A stretch of DNA of 15,224 nt from Candidatus Nomurabacteria bacterium CG_4_9_14_0_2_um_filter_32_10 (GCA_002788475.1 PFRK01000036.1:1-15224), one strand, 5' to 3'; shown: positions 1-6,098, numbered from the stretch's first letter. The notes: generated from the sequence alone by a model not told the origin. Translations and numbers: made by a program.

Positions 1-681
1 ATTTTAAATTTAAAAACTGGATATATTCCTGTTGGGTTTAATATACCATTTACTATAGATGAGAATGCAATAGTAGTTTCTTCTGCACCACTTGAAGCTG
101 TAAAATTAGTGGCAAATATAGAAATAGGAAAAGTAGCGGGTGTACAATCAGCGTATATAATAGCTGGAGGATTAAATACAGATTTTGTATATGTAGAAGT
201 AACAACAGCTAAAGAAGCGGTAGTTGTAGCAATGTCTTCAAATATTGTAAATAATATAATTTCAACAACAAAAACATTAAAAAATAATATTAATACTTTA
301 AAAACAGCAACCACAGAATTAAATTCACAAATACAAACACCTCCTCCTGCACCGCCAGAAGAGGATCCTGGTATGGGTCTTGTACCTTGTGATGGTTCAG
401 CAGAACATCCTTGTGATTTTTATCAATTACTAGATCTTATTAATAAAGTGATTAACTTTATCATTGTTGGTTTAGTTATTCCTATTGCTGCTATAATGTT
501 CGCTTATGCTGGTTTTGAGCTTTTGACTTCAGGAGGAGAGACTTCTAAGAGAGAAAAAGCTAAAAGTATATTTTTAAATGTGGCTATTGGTTTAATAGTC
601 GTTGTGGCTGCTTTCCTTATAGTTCAGACAGTATTATCAATAGCGGGGTATGATAAGTCTTGGGATTGGTTTGGATTTTAG
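1..681 (+). CDS. Exported protein with C-terminal pilin-like two-helix domain (5' truncated)
   Basis: The reading frame is open from the first base, so the gene starts upstream of the window; 226 codons are visible. A GTG at 109 is a possible but unlikely start. Residues 1 to about 105 are hydrophilic to moderately hydrophobic, rich in V, T and A, and match nothing I recognise. A proline/glutamate linker (PPPAPPEE) follows, then a Cys pair (PCDGSAEHPC) and two membrane helices separated by a charged turn (TSGGETSKREKAK). That C-terminal layout fits the TrbC/VirB2-like T4SS_pilin family, which is common in CPR genomes. The protein ends in an aromatic tail (SWDWFGF). It heads a run of five genes of the same type. 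A role in a type IV secretion-like or pilus-like envelope structure is inference. The fused N-terminal region makes this the atypical member. Confidence 0.7.
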   Translation: MLNLKTGYIPVGFNIPFTIDENAIVVSSAPLEAVKLVANIEIGKVAGVQSAYIIAGGLNTDFVYVEVTTAKEAVVVAMSSNIVNNIISTTKTLKNNINTLKTATTELNSQIQTPPPAPPEEDPGMGLVPCDGSAEHPCDFYQLLDLINKVINFIIVGLVIPIAAIMFAYAGFELLTSGGETSKREKAKSIFLNVAIGLIVVVAAFLIVQTVLSIAGYDKSWDWFGF

Positions 682-694
682 GGTTAAGTATAAT
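666..694 (+). promoter_or_regulatory. Putative promoter for the second pilin gene
   Basis: A perfect TATAAT lies at 689-694, with a weak TTGGTT 17 bases upstream. It overlaps the end of the preceding gene. Predicted transcription would start about 5 bases before the ATG at 707, leaving almost no leader. The -35 box is poor, so only the -10 is convincing. Confidence 0.4.
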
Positions 695-706
695 ATAATT
701 AATTAT

Positions 707-1063
707 ATGTCAATTTATATAAAGAAAAATTTATTGAAAGTAGTTTTAGTTGTTTTTGTACTAGTTTTACCAATTTTGTCTTTTGCTGATGATACTCCTA
801 TCACAATCGCAAATCCCTTACCAGAGGTAACTTCAATAAATGGATTGATTCAAAACATTTTGGAAGGAGTAATAAAGATTGGTATGCCTATTATTGCTCT
901 AGCCATAATTTATTGTGGTTTTCTTTTTGTCTCTGCTCAAGGCAAACCAGAGTCTATAAAAAAAGCTAAAGATGCATTACTTTATACTTTGATTGGTGCA
1001 GCGATACTTTTAGGGTCGTGGGCTATCGCACAACTTATAACAGAAACAGTAAAGGCATTATAA
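707..1063 (+). CDS. Small secreted pilin-like protein (TrbC/VirB2-type)
   Basis: A 118-residue protein. I chose the ATG at 707 because it gives a clean signal peptide (KK, a hydrophobic stretch, then LSFADD). The frame extends upstream to a start-like codon at 650, but that would overlap the previous gene and bury the signal. The mature part has two membrane helices (about 55-75 and 90-112) separated by a polar, Lys-rich turn (SAQGKPESIKKAKDA), the pattern of T4SS_pilin/TrbC-like proteins. It lies 25 bases after the previous gene and 34 before the next. No Shine-Dalgarno sequence is evident. The family assignment rests on architecture and context; the specific function is unknown. Confidence 0.7.
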   Translation: MSIYIKKNLLKVVLVVFVLVLPILSFADDTPITIANPLPEVTSINGLIQNILEGVIKIGMPIIALAIIYCGFLFVSAQGKPESIKKAKDALLYTLIGAAILLGSWAIAQLITETVKAL

Positions 1064-1071
1064 ATTAGTTT

Positions 1072-1095
1072 ATCTCACAAGTGAGATTTTAAATT
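1072..1095 (+). terminator. Small hairpin between pilin genes
   Basis: ATCTCA and TGAGAT flank a CAAG loop and are followed by TTTTAAATT. It could be a weak terminator or attenuator that tunes expression of downstream genes. The stem is only 6 pairs and the T run is short. Confidence 0.35.
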
Positions 1096-1097
1096 CT

Positions 1098-1388
1098 ATG
1101 TTATGTACTTTAGTTGCTAATCCTAAATTTCAAGATCTTTTAAGTTATGTTGTTTGTATTATTAATGGATCAGTTATTCCTCTTATTTTTGCTTTGGCTG
1201 TGGTTATGTTTATTTGGGGAGTTGTTCAATATGTTATAAATAGTGATGAAGAAGCAAAAAAAGAGAAAGGTAAACAATTTATGATTTGGGGGATTATAGG
1301 TTTGACAGTGATGGTGAGTATTTGGGGGTTGGTAAGTATATTAGGCTCTACATTTGGCATCCAAAATGTTATTCCACAGTTAAAGTAA
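1098..1388 (+). CDS. Small pilin-like protein (TrbC/VirB2-type)
   Basis: A 96-residue protein with no obvious cleavable signal peptide. Two membrane helices (about 24-46 and 64-84) flank a hydrophilic turn with the motif NSDEEAKKEKGKQF, nearly the same as in the next gene (SDDEEAKKKGKNR). The second helix begins IWGIIGLTVMV. Together with the two following genes it forms the most similar subset of the array, which suggests tandem duplication. No Shine-Dalgarno sequence is visible before the ATG. Membership of the T4SS_pilin-like group is by pattern; a structural role is inferred. Confidence 0.7.
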   Translation: MLCTLVANPKFQDLLSYVVCIINGSVIPLIFALAVVMFIWGVVQYVINSDEEAKKEKGKQFMIWGIIGLTVMVSIWGLVSILGSTFGIQNVIPQLK

Positions 1389-1417
1389 TTAACTTGCATT
1401 ACTCTTGTTTATTTTTA

Positions 1418-1426
1418 TGATATAAT
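1418..1426 (+). promoter_or_regulatory. Extended -10 promoter for the fourth pilin gene
   Basis: TGA followed directly by TATAAT is a full extended -10 element. A TTGCAT lies at 1394-1399, but its spacing of 21 is too long for a normal -35. The start point near 1433 would give a leader of about 82 bases that contains two hairpins. Confidence 0.5.
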
Positions 1427-1473
1427 ATTGGTATATTATTAGTATTATAAGGTCGCTTTTATTATTAGTCATT

Positions 1474-1503
1474 TCAGCCATAGGCTGATCCGCCTTTGGC
1501 GGA
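1474..1503 (+). repeat. Two adjacent GC-rich hairpins in the pilin leader
   Basis: CAGCC-ATA-GGCTG is followed directly by TCCGCC-TTT-GGCGGA. Both have 3-base loops and are far richer in GC than their surroundings. They end 11 bases before an ATG. The style matches the TGCCC-TTT-GGGCA hairpin in the bipA leader. Confidence 0.6.
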
Positions 1504-1514
1504 ATAAATTATTC

Positions 1515-1898
1515 ATGAAGAAAAAATTAATTGGTTTGTCAAGTCTTGTTTTAGGTTTTGCTCCATTTGTGGCTTTAGCAGCACAACCTTCAGGAGGAAG
1601 GTGTGATGGTATAGGACTTGGGTCAGTCGAAGGTATAATTTGTAAAATTGGGGATATATTAAGTGTTATTATTCCAATTCTTATTGTTCTAGGAGTAGTC
1701 TATTTTGTCTGGGGAGTTATTACTTATGTTATTAGTGATGACGAAGAAGCTAAGAAAAAAGGTAAAAATAGAATGATTTATGGTATTATTGGTTTGGTAG
1801 TTATTGTTGCTATGTGGGGTCTTGTTGGTATTGTAGATAGAACCTTTGGCTTAGGTACTGGTACAACTGCTCCTCCTCTTCCGGAGGTTCCTTTTTAG
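1515..1898 (+). CDS. Secreted pilin-like protein (TrbC/VirB2-type)
   Basis: A 127-residue protein. A clear signal peptide (KKK, hydrophobic core, VALA-AQ) is followed by a short Cys-containing segment (GRCDGIG ... IICKIG) and two membrane helices around the turn SDDEEAKKKGKNR. The helices read VVYFVWGVITYVI and YGIIGLVVIVAMWGLVGI, close to the third gene. The tail is rich in T, P and G. It has its own promoter and a hairpin-bearing leader, so it may be made in larger amounts than its neighbours. The next gene starts one base after its stop codon. T4SS_pilin-like by pattern; whether it polymerises cannot be told from sequence. Confidence 0.72.
   Translation: MKKKLIGLSSLVLGFAPFVALAAQPSGGRCDGIGLGSVEGIICKIGDILSVIIPILIVLGVVYFVWGVITYVISDDEEAKKKGKNRMIYGIIGLVVIVAMWGLVGIVDRTFGLGTGTTAPPLPEVPF
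1872..1887 (+). promoter_or_regulatory. Shine-Dalgarno (GGAGG) held in a hairpin
   Basis: GGAGG at 1883-1887 is the best ribosome binding site in this operon, 12 bases before the ATG at 1900. It can pair with CCTCC at 1872-1876 across a 6-base loop, all inside the upstream coding region. Ribosomes finishing the upstream gene would open it, which suggests translational coupling. Confidence 0.5.
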
Positions 1899-1899
1899 T

Positions 1900-2250
1900 A
1901 TGTTAAAAGATTTATTCTTTACAAATATAGCTTCTGCGAGTGTTGATTCTTTTATTTCGAATGTTAATCAGCTCATCATAAATCCACTCATAATATTTCT
2001 TTTTGCTTTAGCAGTAGTGTATTTTTTTTATGGTGTTTTTGAGTTTATCTCAAATGGAGAGGATGAAGAGAAAAAAACTACAGGCAAGAGCCATATGATT
2101 TGGGGGATTGTTGGAATTGTTATAATGATGGGTGTATTCACAATTCTTAATATGATTATGAAGACTTTCAATATAGAAGGAATAGATCCAAAGGATGGTA
2201 CTGTAGAATTGAATGATTATGATCCAGGACTTAAAACAAATTTTAAATAA
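1900..2250 (+). CDS. Small pilin-like protein (TrbC/VirB2-type), last of the array
   Basis: A 116-residue protein. Two membrane helices (about 26-49 and 66-88) flank the turn SNGEDEEKKTTGKSHM, a variant of the DEEAKKKGK turn of the two previous paralogues; the second helix again begins IWGIVGIVIMM. There is no clear cleavable signal. The C-terminus is acidic and polar (GIDPKDGTVELNDYDPG). The start one base after the preceding stop, and the Shine-Dalgarno inside that gene, show tight coupling. A strong terminator follows 36 bases later, ending the operon. Functional assignment is as weak as for its paralogues. Confidence 0.7.
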   Translation: MLKDLFFTNIASASVDSFISNVNQLIINPLIIFLFALAVVYFFYGVFEFISNGEDEEKKTTGKSHMIWGIVGIVIMMGVFTILNMIMKTFNIEGIDPKDGTVELNDYDPGLKTNFK

Positions 2251-2286
2251 ATTATATATTAAAACATTAATTTAAGATTTGGTAAT

Positions 2287-2320
2287 AATAAAAGGCGATT
2301 CAAATGAATCGCCTTTTATT
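2287..2320. terminator. Bidirectional rho-independent terminator
   Basis: A perfect 15-pair stem (core AAAAGGCGATTC / GAATCGCCTTTT, loop AAAT) has a T-rich side on both strands. It separates the pilin operon (+) from the convergent surface-protein gene (-), and serves both. Confidence 0.9.
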
Positions 2321-2333
2321 GTACCTTTGTGGT

Positions 2334-3086
2334 TTATGCGTGTTTTAAAGGCTCTCCCATATATTTTTCTTCAGAGCGATGAACATATCTCCATAAGAAG
2401 ATTATCAATAAGATGATTATTACGAAAACTATCCATTGAACTAAACCAGTGGGCATAAAACTATCCGATCCAAGGAAAGCATTTGCAGTTAAACTACCGT
2501 AATTTTCGTTAGAATCGCTAGCACTTACATTATTATTTTCTTCTGTTCTATTTGAAGTATTGTCATAGTTTGAGTTAGAATTGTTATTGGAGTTGTTACT
2601 AGAAGAAGAATTATTTATTGTGGTAGTATTTGTCGTAGTAGTAGTAGTATTTGTTGTTGTAGTATCATTTTTTATAGTAAAGAGGGAAGCATTTGAATAT
2701 CCTCCACCTGGTTCACGATTAAAGACAGTTAAATAAAATTCATTTTGGTTATACATATCACTGGCATAGATATCTACTAAAAGATGTTTAGAATCTATGA
2801 AAGTTGTTCTACGATTTGAATTATTTTTTTTGACTATAGAATCTGTAGTAAAGCCACTTCCAAAAATGGTAATAGTTATTTTACTTTTTATTATATTGAT
2901 AGAGTTTGGTTTTATAGAAGAAATATTTGGTATTGGATTATGTGCTTCAAGGTTGATCTCGGTACGTAAATAAGCGTAATCATTATAAGCCTTAGTTTCG
3001 GTTGGTGTAAAAAACATTAGACTAAAAACTATTATGACTAATATTTCCAAGCTCAAAAGTATTAATTTGTTATTTATTTTACTCAT
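2334..3086 (-). CDS. Surface protein with IPT/TIG-like domain and Thr/Asn/Ser-rich stalk
   Basis: A 250-residue protein. I placed the start at the ATG at 3086 because a near-consensus promoter ends just before it; a longer frame from 3122 would run through that promoter. Residues 8-26 are a signal or anchor helix. Residues 50-138 look like one IPT/TIG immunoglobulin-like domain (PIPNISSIKP, ITIFGSGFT, GGGYSNASLFTI). Residues 140-195 are a low-complexity stalk of T, N and S, encoded by imperfect triplet repeats. A membrane helix (215-233) and a basic-acidic tail follow. The predicted topology is outside-facing, held by the C-terminal helix. IPT/TIG domains occur in surface and adhesion proteins; an adhesive role here is inference. 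Confidence 0.7.
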   Translation of the reverse strand: MSKINNKLILLSLEILVIIVFSLMFFTPTETKAYNDYAYLRTEINLEAHNPIPNISSIKPNSINIIKSKITITIFGSGFTTDSIVKKNNSNRRTTFIDSKHLLVDIYASDMYNQNEFYLTVFNREPGGGYSNASLFTIKNDTTTTNTTTTTTNTTTINNSSSSNNSNNNSNSNYDNTSNRTEENNNVSASDSNENYGSLTANAFLGSDSFMPTGLVQWIVFVIIILLIIFLWRYVHRSEEKYMGEPLKHA

Positions 3087-3093
3087 ATTAAGA

Positions 3094-3122
3094 AGTATAG
3101 CACTTTTTGATACAAATGTCAA
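3094..3122 (-). promoter_or_regulatory. Near-consensus promoter for the IPT/TIG protein gene
   Basis: On the minus strand TTGACA (3122-3117), a 17-base spacer and TATACT (3099-3094) form one of the best promoters in the window, with a TGC extension of the -10. The predicted start is at 3087-3086, exactly at the ATG, so the mRNA should be leaderless. The -35 box begins two bases after the end of tRNA-Leu. Confidence 0.8.
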
Positions 3123-3123
3123 G

Positions 3124-3205
3124 TGCTGGGAGGGAGACTTGAACTCCCAAGGGTTGCCCCACTAGTTCCTAAGACTAGCGCGTATACCAATTCCGCCATC
3201 CCAGC
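3124..3205 (-). tRNA. tRNA-Leu (anticodon TAG)
   Basis: An 82-base class II tRNA. The acceptor stem GCTGGGA/TCCCAGC is closed with discriminator A. The anticodon arm is CTAGT-CTTAGGA-ACTAG, giving TAG, which reads CUA-type leucine codons. A long variable arm is present and the T-loop is TTCAAGT. CCA is not encoded. It lies 15 bases downstream of tRNA-Lys and is probably co-transcribed with it. Confidence 0.95.
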
Positions 3206-3220
3206 ATTATATTTTTTTGT

Positions 3221-3295
3221 GTCCGCCCAGAGGGGATCGAACCCCCGACCTTATCCTTAAGAGGGATCTGCTCTACCAGCTGAGCTATGGGCGGA
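3221..3295 (-). tRNA. tRNA-Lys (anticodon CTT)
   Basis: A 75-base tRNA. The acceptor TCCGCCC/GGGCGGA, D-arm GCTC...GAGC, anticodon loop CTCTTAA (CTT) and T-arm with TTCGATC are all clear. Position 27-43 of the anticodon stem is a G-A mismatch and the base after the acceptor stem reads C, an unusual discriminator for lysine. CCA is not encoded. Confidence 0.9.
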
Positions 3296-3336
3296 TATAA
3301 ATTTTCTTACTTAAATTTAACATAATAATTTTTATT

Positions 3337-3364
3337 TTGAAAGTTTTATTAAAGATGTTATATT
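3337..3364 (+). promoter_or_regulatory. Promoter of the tRNA-Cys / tRNA-Leu pair
   Basis: TTGAAA, a 16-base spacer and TATATT, with TG two bases before the -10. The predicted start is around 3371, two bases before tRNA-Cys. Confidence 0.6.
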
Positions 3365-3372
3365 AAATAAAC

Positions 3373-3444
3373 GGCCTGGTAGCCAAGTGGTAAGGCATTC
3401 CTCTGCAAAAGGAATATACGGCGGTTCAATTCCGCCCCAGGCCT
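3373..3444 (+). tRNA. tRNA-Cys (anticodon GCA)
   Basis: A 72-base tRNA. Acceptor GGCCTGG/CCAGGCC, anticodon arm TTCCT-CTGCAAA-AGGAA, T-arm GGCGG-TTCAATT-CCGCC, and discriminator T (U73), the identity base of cysteine tRNAs. CCA is not encoded. tRNA-Leu(TAA) follows 16 bases later. Confidence 0.95.
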
Positions 3445-3460
3445 CACTACTTAAGATAAT

Positions 3461-3542
3461 GCCCGGATGGCGGAACTGGTATACGCGCACGACTTAAAAT
3501 CGTGTCTCGCAAGGGATGTGGGTTCGATTCCCACTCCGGGCA
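3461..3542 (+). tRNA. tRNA-Leu (anticodon TAA)
   Basis: An 82-base class II tRNA. Acceptor GCCCGGA/TCCGGGC, anticodon arm CACGA-CTTAAAA-TCGTG (TAA), long variable arm, T-arm with TTCGATT, discriminator A. It ends only 9 bases from the convergent rbfA stop codon, and I see no terminator between them. Confidence 0.95.
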
Positions 3543-3551
3543 CAAGTAAAT

Positions 3552-3875
3552 TTATTTTTCTCTCAGCAATTCGTCAATTTTTTGTCTATTTTTTTCTCCA
3601 CGATCTATTTGTATATCAACAAAAGGGATATTTTTTATTTGCATATTTTTTTTGATATACGTGCGTAGTTCTCCTCTTTTACGTTTTGCAAAATTTAATG
3701 CATCACTTTCTTTTTCATCTGGAAGTACAGTTATGAAAATAGTTGCACGTTTTAGGTCAGGAGATACGGTGCAAGAAGTGACCGTTATAAGAGAGGTATT
3801 ATTACTTTCACGTTCTAAAAATTGGGCTGCTAATTCTTTAAGAAGATTTGCTATTTTTTCTTTTCTTTCTGTCAT
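3552..3875 (-). CDS. rbfA: Ribosome-binding factor A
   Basis: A 107-residue protein of the single KH-like domain family that binds the immature 30S subunit and helps process the 5' end of 16S rRNA. The sequence has the family pattern: N-terminal helix with a positive face (RKEKIANLLKELAAQFL), strand SLITVTSCTVSPDLKRATIFITV, then RGELRTYIKKN and a closing strand with IPFVDIQID. The length is normal to slightly short. It is the last gene of the DUF4446-infB-rbfA unit; infB-rbfA linkage is widely conserved. The ATG at 3875 follows AAAGGAACT, a possible Shine-Dalgarno that is itself part of the long inverted repeat between infB and rbfA, so its access could depend on RNA folding. Confidence 0.88.
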   Translation of the reverse strand: MTERKEKIANLLKELAAQFLERESNNTSLITVTSCTVSPDLKRATIFITVLPDEKESDALNFAKRKRGELRTYIKKNMQIKNIPFVDIQIDRGEKNRQKIDELLREK

Positions 3876-3882
3876 ATATTTT

Positions 3883-3970
3883 ACAGAGTTCCTTTAAATT
3901 TTTTTCATCCGAGGATCCCACTCGGTACTCTGAGAAGGGCGCAGGATAAAAAAATTTGAAGGAACTCTGT
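3883..3970. repeat. Long inverted repeat between infB and rbfA
   Basis: The arms at 3883-3910 and 3944-3970 match over 26 of 27 bases plus one bulge (core ACAGAGTTCCTT, then an A/T run, then ATCC). The 33-base centre contains a smaller CCGAG-GATCCCA-CTCGG hairpin overlapping the arm end. It fills almost the whole 99-base gap between the infB stop and the rbfA start. It could be an inserted palindromic element, an RNA-processing site or an attenuator. It lacks a typical terminator T run in the direction of transcription. Confidence 0.8.
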
Positions 3971-3974
3971 CTTA

Positions 3975-5495
3975 TTATTTTTGGGTAATATTAAAAGATT
4001 CAATAATATCTCCTTCAACAATCTCTATTTTTGATTCGATCATCATACCAAATTCTATTCCTTCTTCTACTTCTTTAACTTTTGTTTTGGCTTTCTCCAA
4101 ATTTATTATTTTACCACGTCCAATTTCAAAATCTCTACGCATAATTTTGACTATTTTTTCTAAAATTATGCGTCCTTTTATAACTTTTCCTCCTACTATT
4201 TGACGTTCCTTTGTATGACTAAAAACTTTGAGGATTTTAGCATTACCAGTTGTTTCTATTGTCTCGATTTTTGGTCTTCGATTTTCCATTTCAATTTCAA
4301 GCCATTCGGTCATTTTATAAATGATGTCAAAAAAAGAGATAATTATTCCTCGTTTTTCGGCAAGTTCTATGGCACTCTTGTCTATTTTTACATTAAATGC
4401 AATAACGAGTATGTTTTCTCCTCCACTTATTGTTTTTATATCTGATTCTGAGATAGGGCCTACACCTTTTTGTATAATTTTAAATTCTGCATTCTCATTT
4501 TCTATTTTTTTAATTTCTTTTTCAATAGCTTCTATTGATCCTGAAATATCGGCTTTCAATATAATTGGAATTATTTTTTTATTTTTGTCTATATTTTCTT
4601 TTGAAACATCATATATAGATAAATTTTTTTCTTTTTTCCATTTTTCTATATATTTCCCCGCGTCTTTTTTATTTATAAAAGATTTAAATTCCGCTCCTAT
4701 TTGAGGCATTTTACAAAAGCCGACGAGACGTATCGGGGAAGAGAAGATTGCTTCATTTATAGCAATTCCTTTAAAATTTTCCATAATATTAGTGGAGCAG
4801 AAACTGTCTTCTATCACTACTATCATTCCTTTTTTCAGAGTACCATTTTTAATAACTAGTATTGCTTGAATTCCACGTTTTGAATCAAGATTTGCTTCAA
4901 GTACAAAACCAGAAGCATTTTCATTTTTATCACCAGTGAAATTTTCCATTTCAGTCATAATATTTATTAGTGATAATAAATCATCTATACCTGTTCCAAT
5001 TTTTGCTGAAATTTCAACAAACGGAATTTTACCTCCATAATTTTCGAGATATATTTCATTTTCTGCTAATTCTGTTTTTGTTTTTTCAATATTTGTATTT
5101 TCTTTGTCTATTTTGTTTATTGCGACAATACAAGGAATTTTATTTTCAACTATAGTTTTCCAAGCTTCAATCGTTTGAGGTTTCACTCCATCCTCAGCTG
5201 AAACTATTAAAACAGCGATATCAGCGATTTGACACCCTCGTTCACGCATTTTGGAGAAGGATTCATGTCCGGGTGTATCAATAAAAGTGATTTTATTTTC
5301 TTTTCCAGAATCTGCATCTTTGTGTACTACCTCATAAGCAGAAATATTTTGAGTTATACCTCCTACTTCCTTTTCGACTATATTTGTTTTTCTTATATAA
5401 TCAAGAAGTGTTGATTTACCATGGTCGATATGACCCATAATTACGACTACTGGAGGACGTTCTATTATAATTTTTTCTTCTTTTTCTTTATTCAT
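3975..5495 (-). CDS. infB: Translation initiation factor IF-2 (short form)
   Basis: A 506-residue GTPase that places initiator tRNA on the 30S subunit and promotes subunit joining. G1 is GHIDHGKS (21-28), G2 includes GGITQNISAY (45-54), G3 is DTPGH (73-77) and G4 is NKID (127-130). Domains II, III (around KKIIPIILKADISGSIEAI) and the C-terminal fMet-tRNA-binding domain follow, ending FGMMIESKIEIVEGDIIESF. The G domain begins about 20 residues after the ATG, so the IF2_N region and long linker found in most bacteria (E. coli IF-2 is 890 residues) are absent. This compact form is typical of reduced genomes. The start is preceded by a TTATAAAG-type repeat and no Shine-Dalgarno. Confidence 0.95.
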   Translation of the reverse strand: MNKEKEEKIIIERPPVVVIMGHIDHGKSTLLDYIRKTNIVEKEVGGITQNISAYEVVHKDADSGKENKITFIDTPGHESFSKMRERGCQIADIAVLIVSAEDGVKPQTIEAWKTIVENKIPCIVAINKIDKENTNIEKTKTELAENEIYLENYGGKIPFVEISAKIGTGIDDLLSLINIMTEMENFTGDKNENASGFVLEANLDSKRGIQAILVIKNGTLKKGMIVVIEDSFCSTNIMENFKGIAINEAIFSSPIRLVGFCKMPQIGAEFKSFINKKDAGKYIEKWKKEKNLSIYDVSKENIDKNKKIIPIILKADISGSIEAIEKEIKKIENENAEFKIIQKGVGPISESDIKTISGGENILVIAFNVKIDKSAIELAEKRGIIISFFDIIYKMTEWLEIEMENRRPKIETIETTGNAKILKVFSHTKERQIVGGKVIKGRIILEKIVKIMRRDFEIGRGKIINLEKAKTKVKEVEEGIEFGMMIESKIEIVEGDIIESFNITQK

Positions 5496-5525
5496 TTACT
5501 TTATAACTTTCTACTTTATAAACTT
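5495..5525. repeat. Dispersed AT-rich repeat, copy 1
   Basis: Two ACTTTATAA units are joined by CTTTCT. The same block of about 30 bases, differing only by one A inserted or deleted in each half, lies at 8128-8158. It fills most of the gap between infB and the DUF4446 gene. Confidence 0.6.
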
Positions 5526-5536
5526 TATGACTACTC

Positions 5537-5992
5537 TTATACCTTTGCTTTTTCTAATACTTTTTTCTCTTCTGTAGTAAGTTCATATTCTGATTTCCCA
5601 TTTTTTATAGGCTTAGCAAATACACTCATTCGATCACGAGAATATAAACTTGAAAATACAACACCATCTCCATCTTCATTTACCATTCCAACTGCAAAAC
5701 TTTGGTTGCTACCTTGGTCGGGGAAAGGATTAAATCGTATAGTTTCAAGACCACTTATACTCTTTTTTAGTTTTTTATTTATTTCAATAATTTCTCTTTC
5801 AATGACTTCTTTCTCAGATTTTAATTTTGAGATATTTTCTTCTAGTATAAAAATATTTTCTTCTAAATCTTTTGCTTTTTTGCCTGCAAAAAATCTTTTT
5901 AGTCTCTTTTCTGTTTTAATAATCCAAATAGCGCTTATTAAAATAGCAATTCCGATAAAAACAAAAAAAACTGTCTCGAGTCTTATATCCAT
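5537..5992 (-). CDS. DUF4446 family membrane protein
   Basis: A 151-residue protein. Residues 7-25 form one N-terminal membrane helix. Residues 30-78 are a heptad-rich coiled coil (LEENIFILEENISKLKSEKE). Residues 85-148 carry the DUF4446 signature: RFNPFPDQGSNQSFAVGMV, then GDGVVFSSLYSRDRMSVFAKPI, then the Y-x-L-T-x-E-E-K end. The family is widespread in Firmicutes and CPR and has no known function that I can name. It lies 41 bases upstream of infB on the same strand and is probably co-transcribed. A TAGAAT preceded by TGA at 6008-6003 would start transcription about 4 bases before the ATG. Confidence 0.85.
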   Translation of the reverse strand: MDIRLETVFFVFIGIAILISAIWIIKTEKRLKRFFAGKKAKDLEENIFILEENISKLKSEKEVIEREIIEINKKLKKSISGLETIRFNPFPDQGSNQSFAVGMVNEDGDGVVFSSLYSRDRMSVFAKPIKNGKSEYELTTEEKKVLEKAKV

Positions 5993-6001
5993 TCGGTACG
6001 A

Positions 6002-6031
6002 AATTCTATCACTATTTTTTATGATAGAATT
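6002..6031. promoter_or_regulatory. Perfect 10-bp inverted repeat between divergent genes
   Basis: AATTCTATCA and TGATAGAATT are separated by 10 bases. The site lies between the divergent DUF4446 and cysteine desulfurase genes and overlaps the predicted -10 of the former. It could be an operator for a dimeric regulator or an RNA hairpin. There is no direct evidence for either. Confidence 0.4.
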
Positions 6032-6086
6032 ATTATGTTATGATTAATTTCCCGTAATTTTGTGCGGGATTCATATCGTTTCAATA

Positions 6087-6092
6087 TATACT
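6087..6092 (+). promoter_or_regulatory. -10 box of the cysteine desulfurase gene
   Basis: TATACT stands 6 bases before the ATG at 6099, so predicted initiation falls on the A of the start codon (leaderless mRNA). No good -35 is visible at 16-18 bases. Confidence 0.45.
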
Positions 6093-6098
6093 ATTTTA

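Noticed and set aside
2600..2670. Triplet-like repeats that could look like a tandem array
   Set aside because: They encode the Thr/Asn stalk of the IPT/TIG protein; there are no regular spacers, so this is not a CRISPR array, only low-complexity coding DNA.
3467..3655. 62-codon open frame on the plus strand
   Set aside because: Its first part is the translation of tRNA-Leu(TAA), a well-known false product (VYAHDLKSCLARDVGSIPTPGTS), and the rest lies opposite rbfA.
5421..6047. 208-codon plus-strand frame, rich in Phe and Ser
   Set aside because: It lies opposite the DUF4446 gene and the infB start; the composition is what the reverse of Lys- and Glu-rich AT-rich coding DNA gives.
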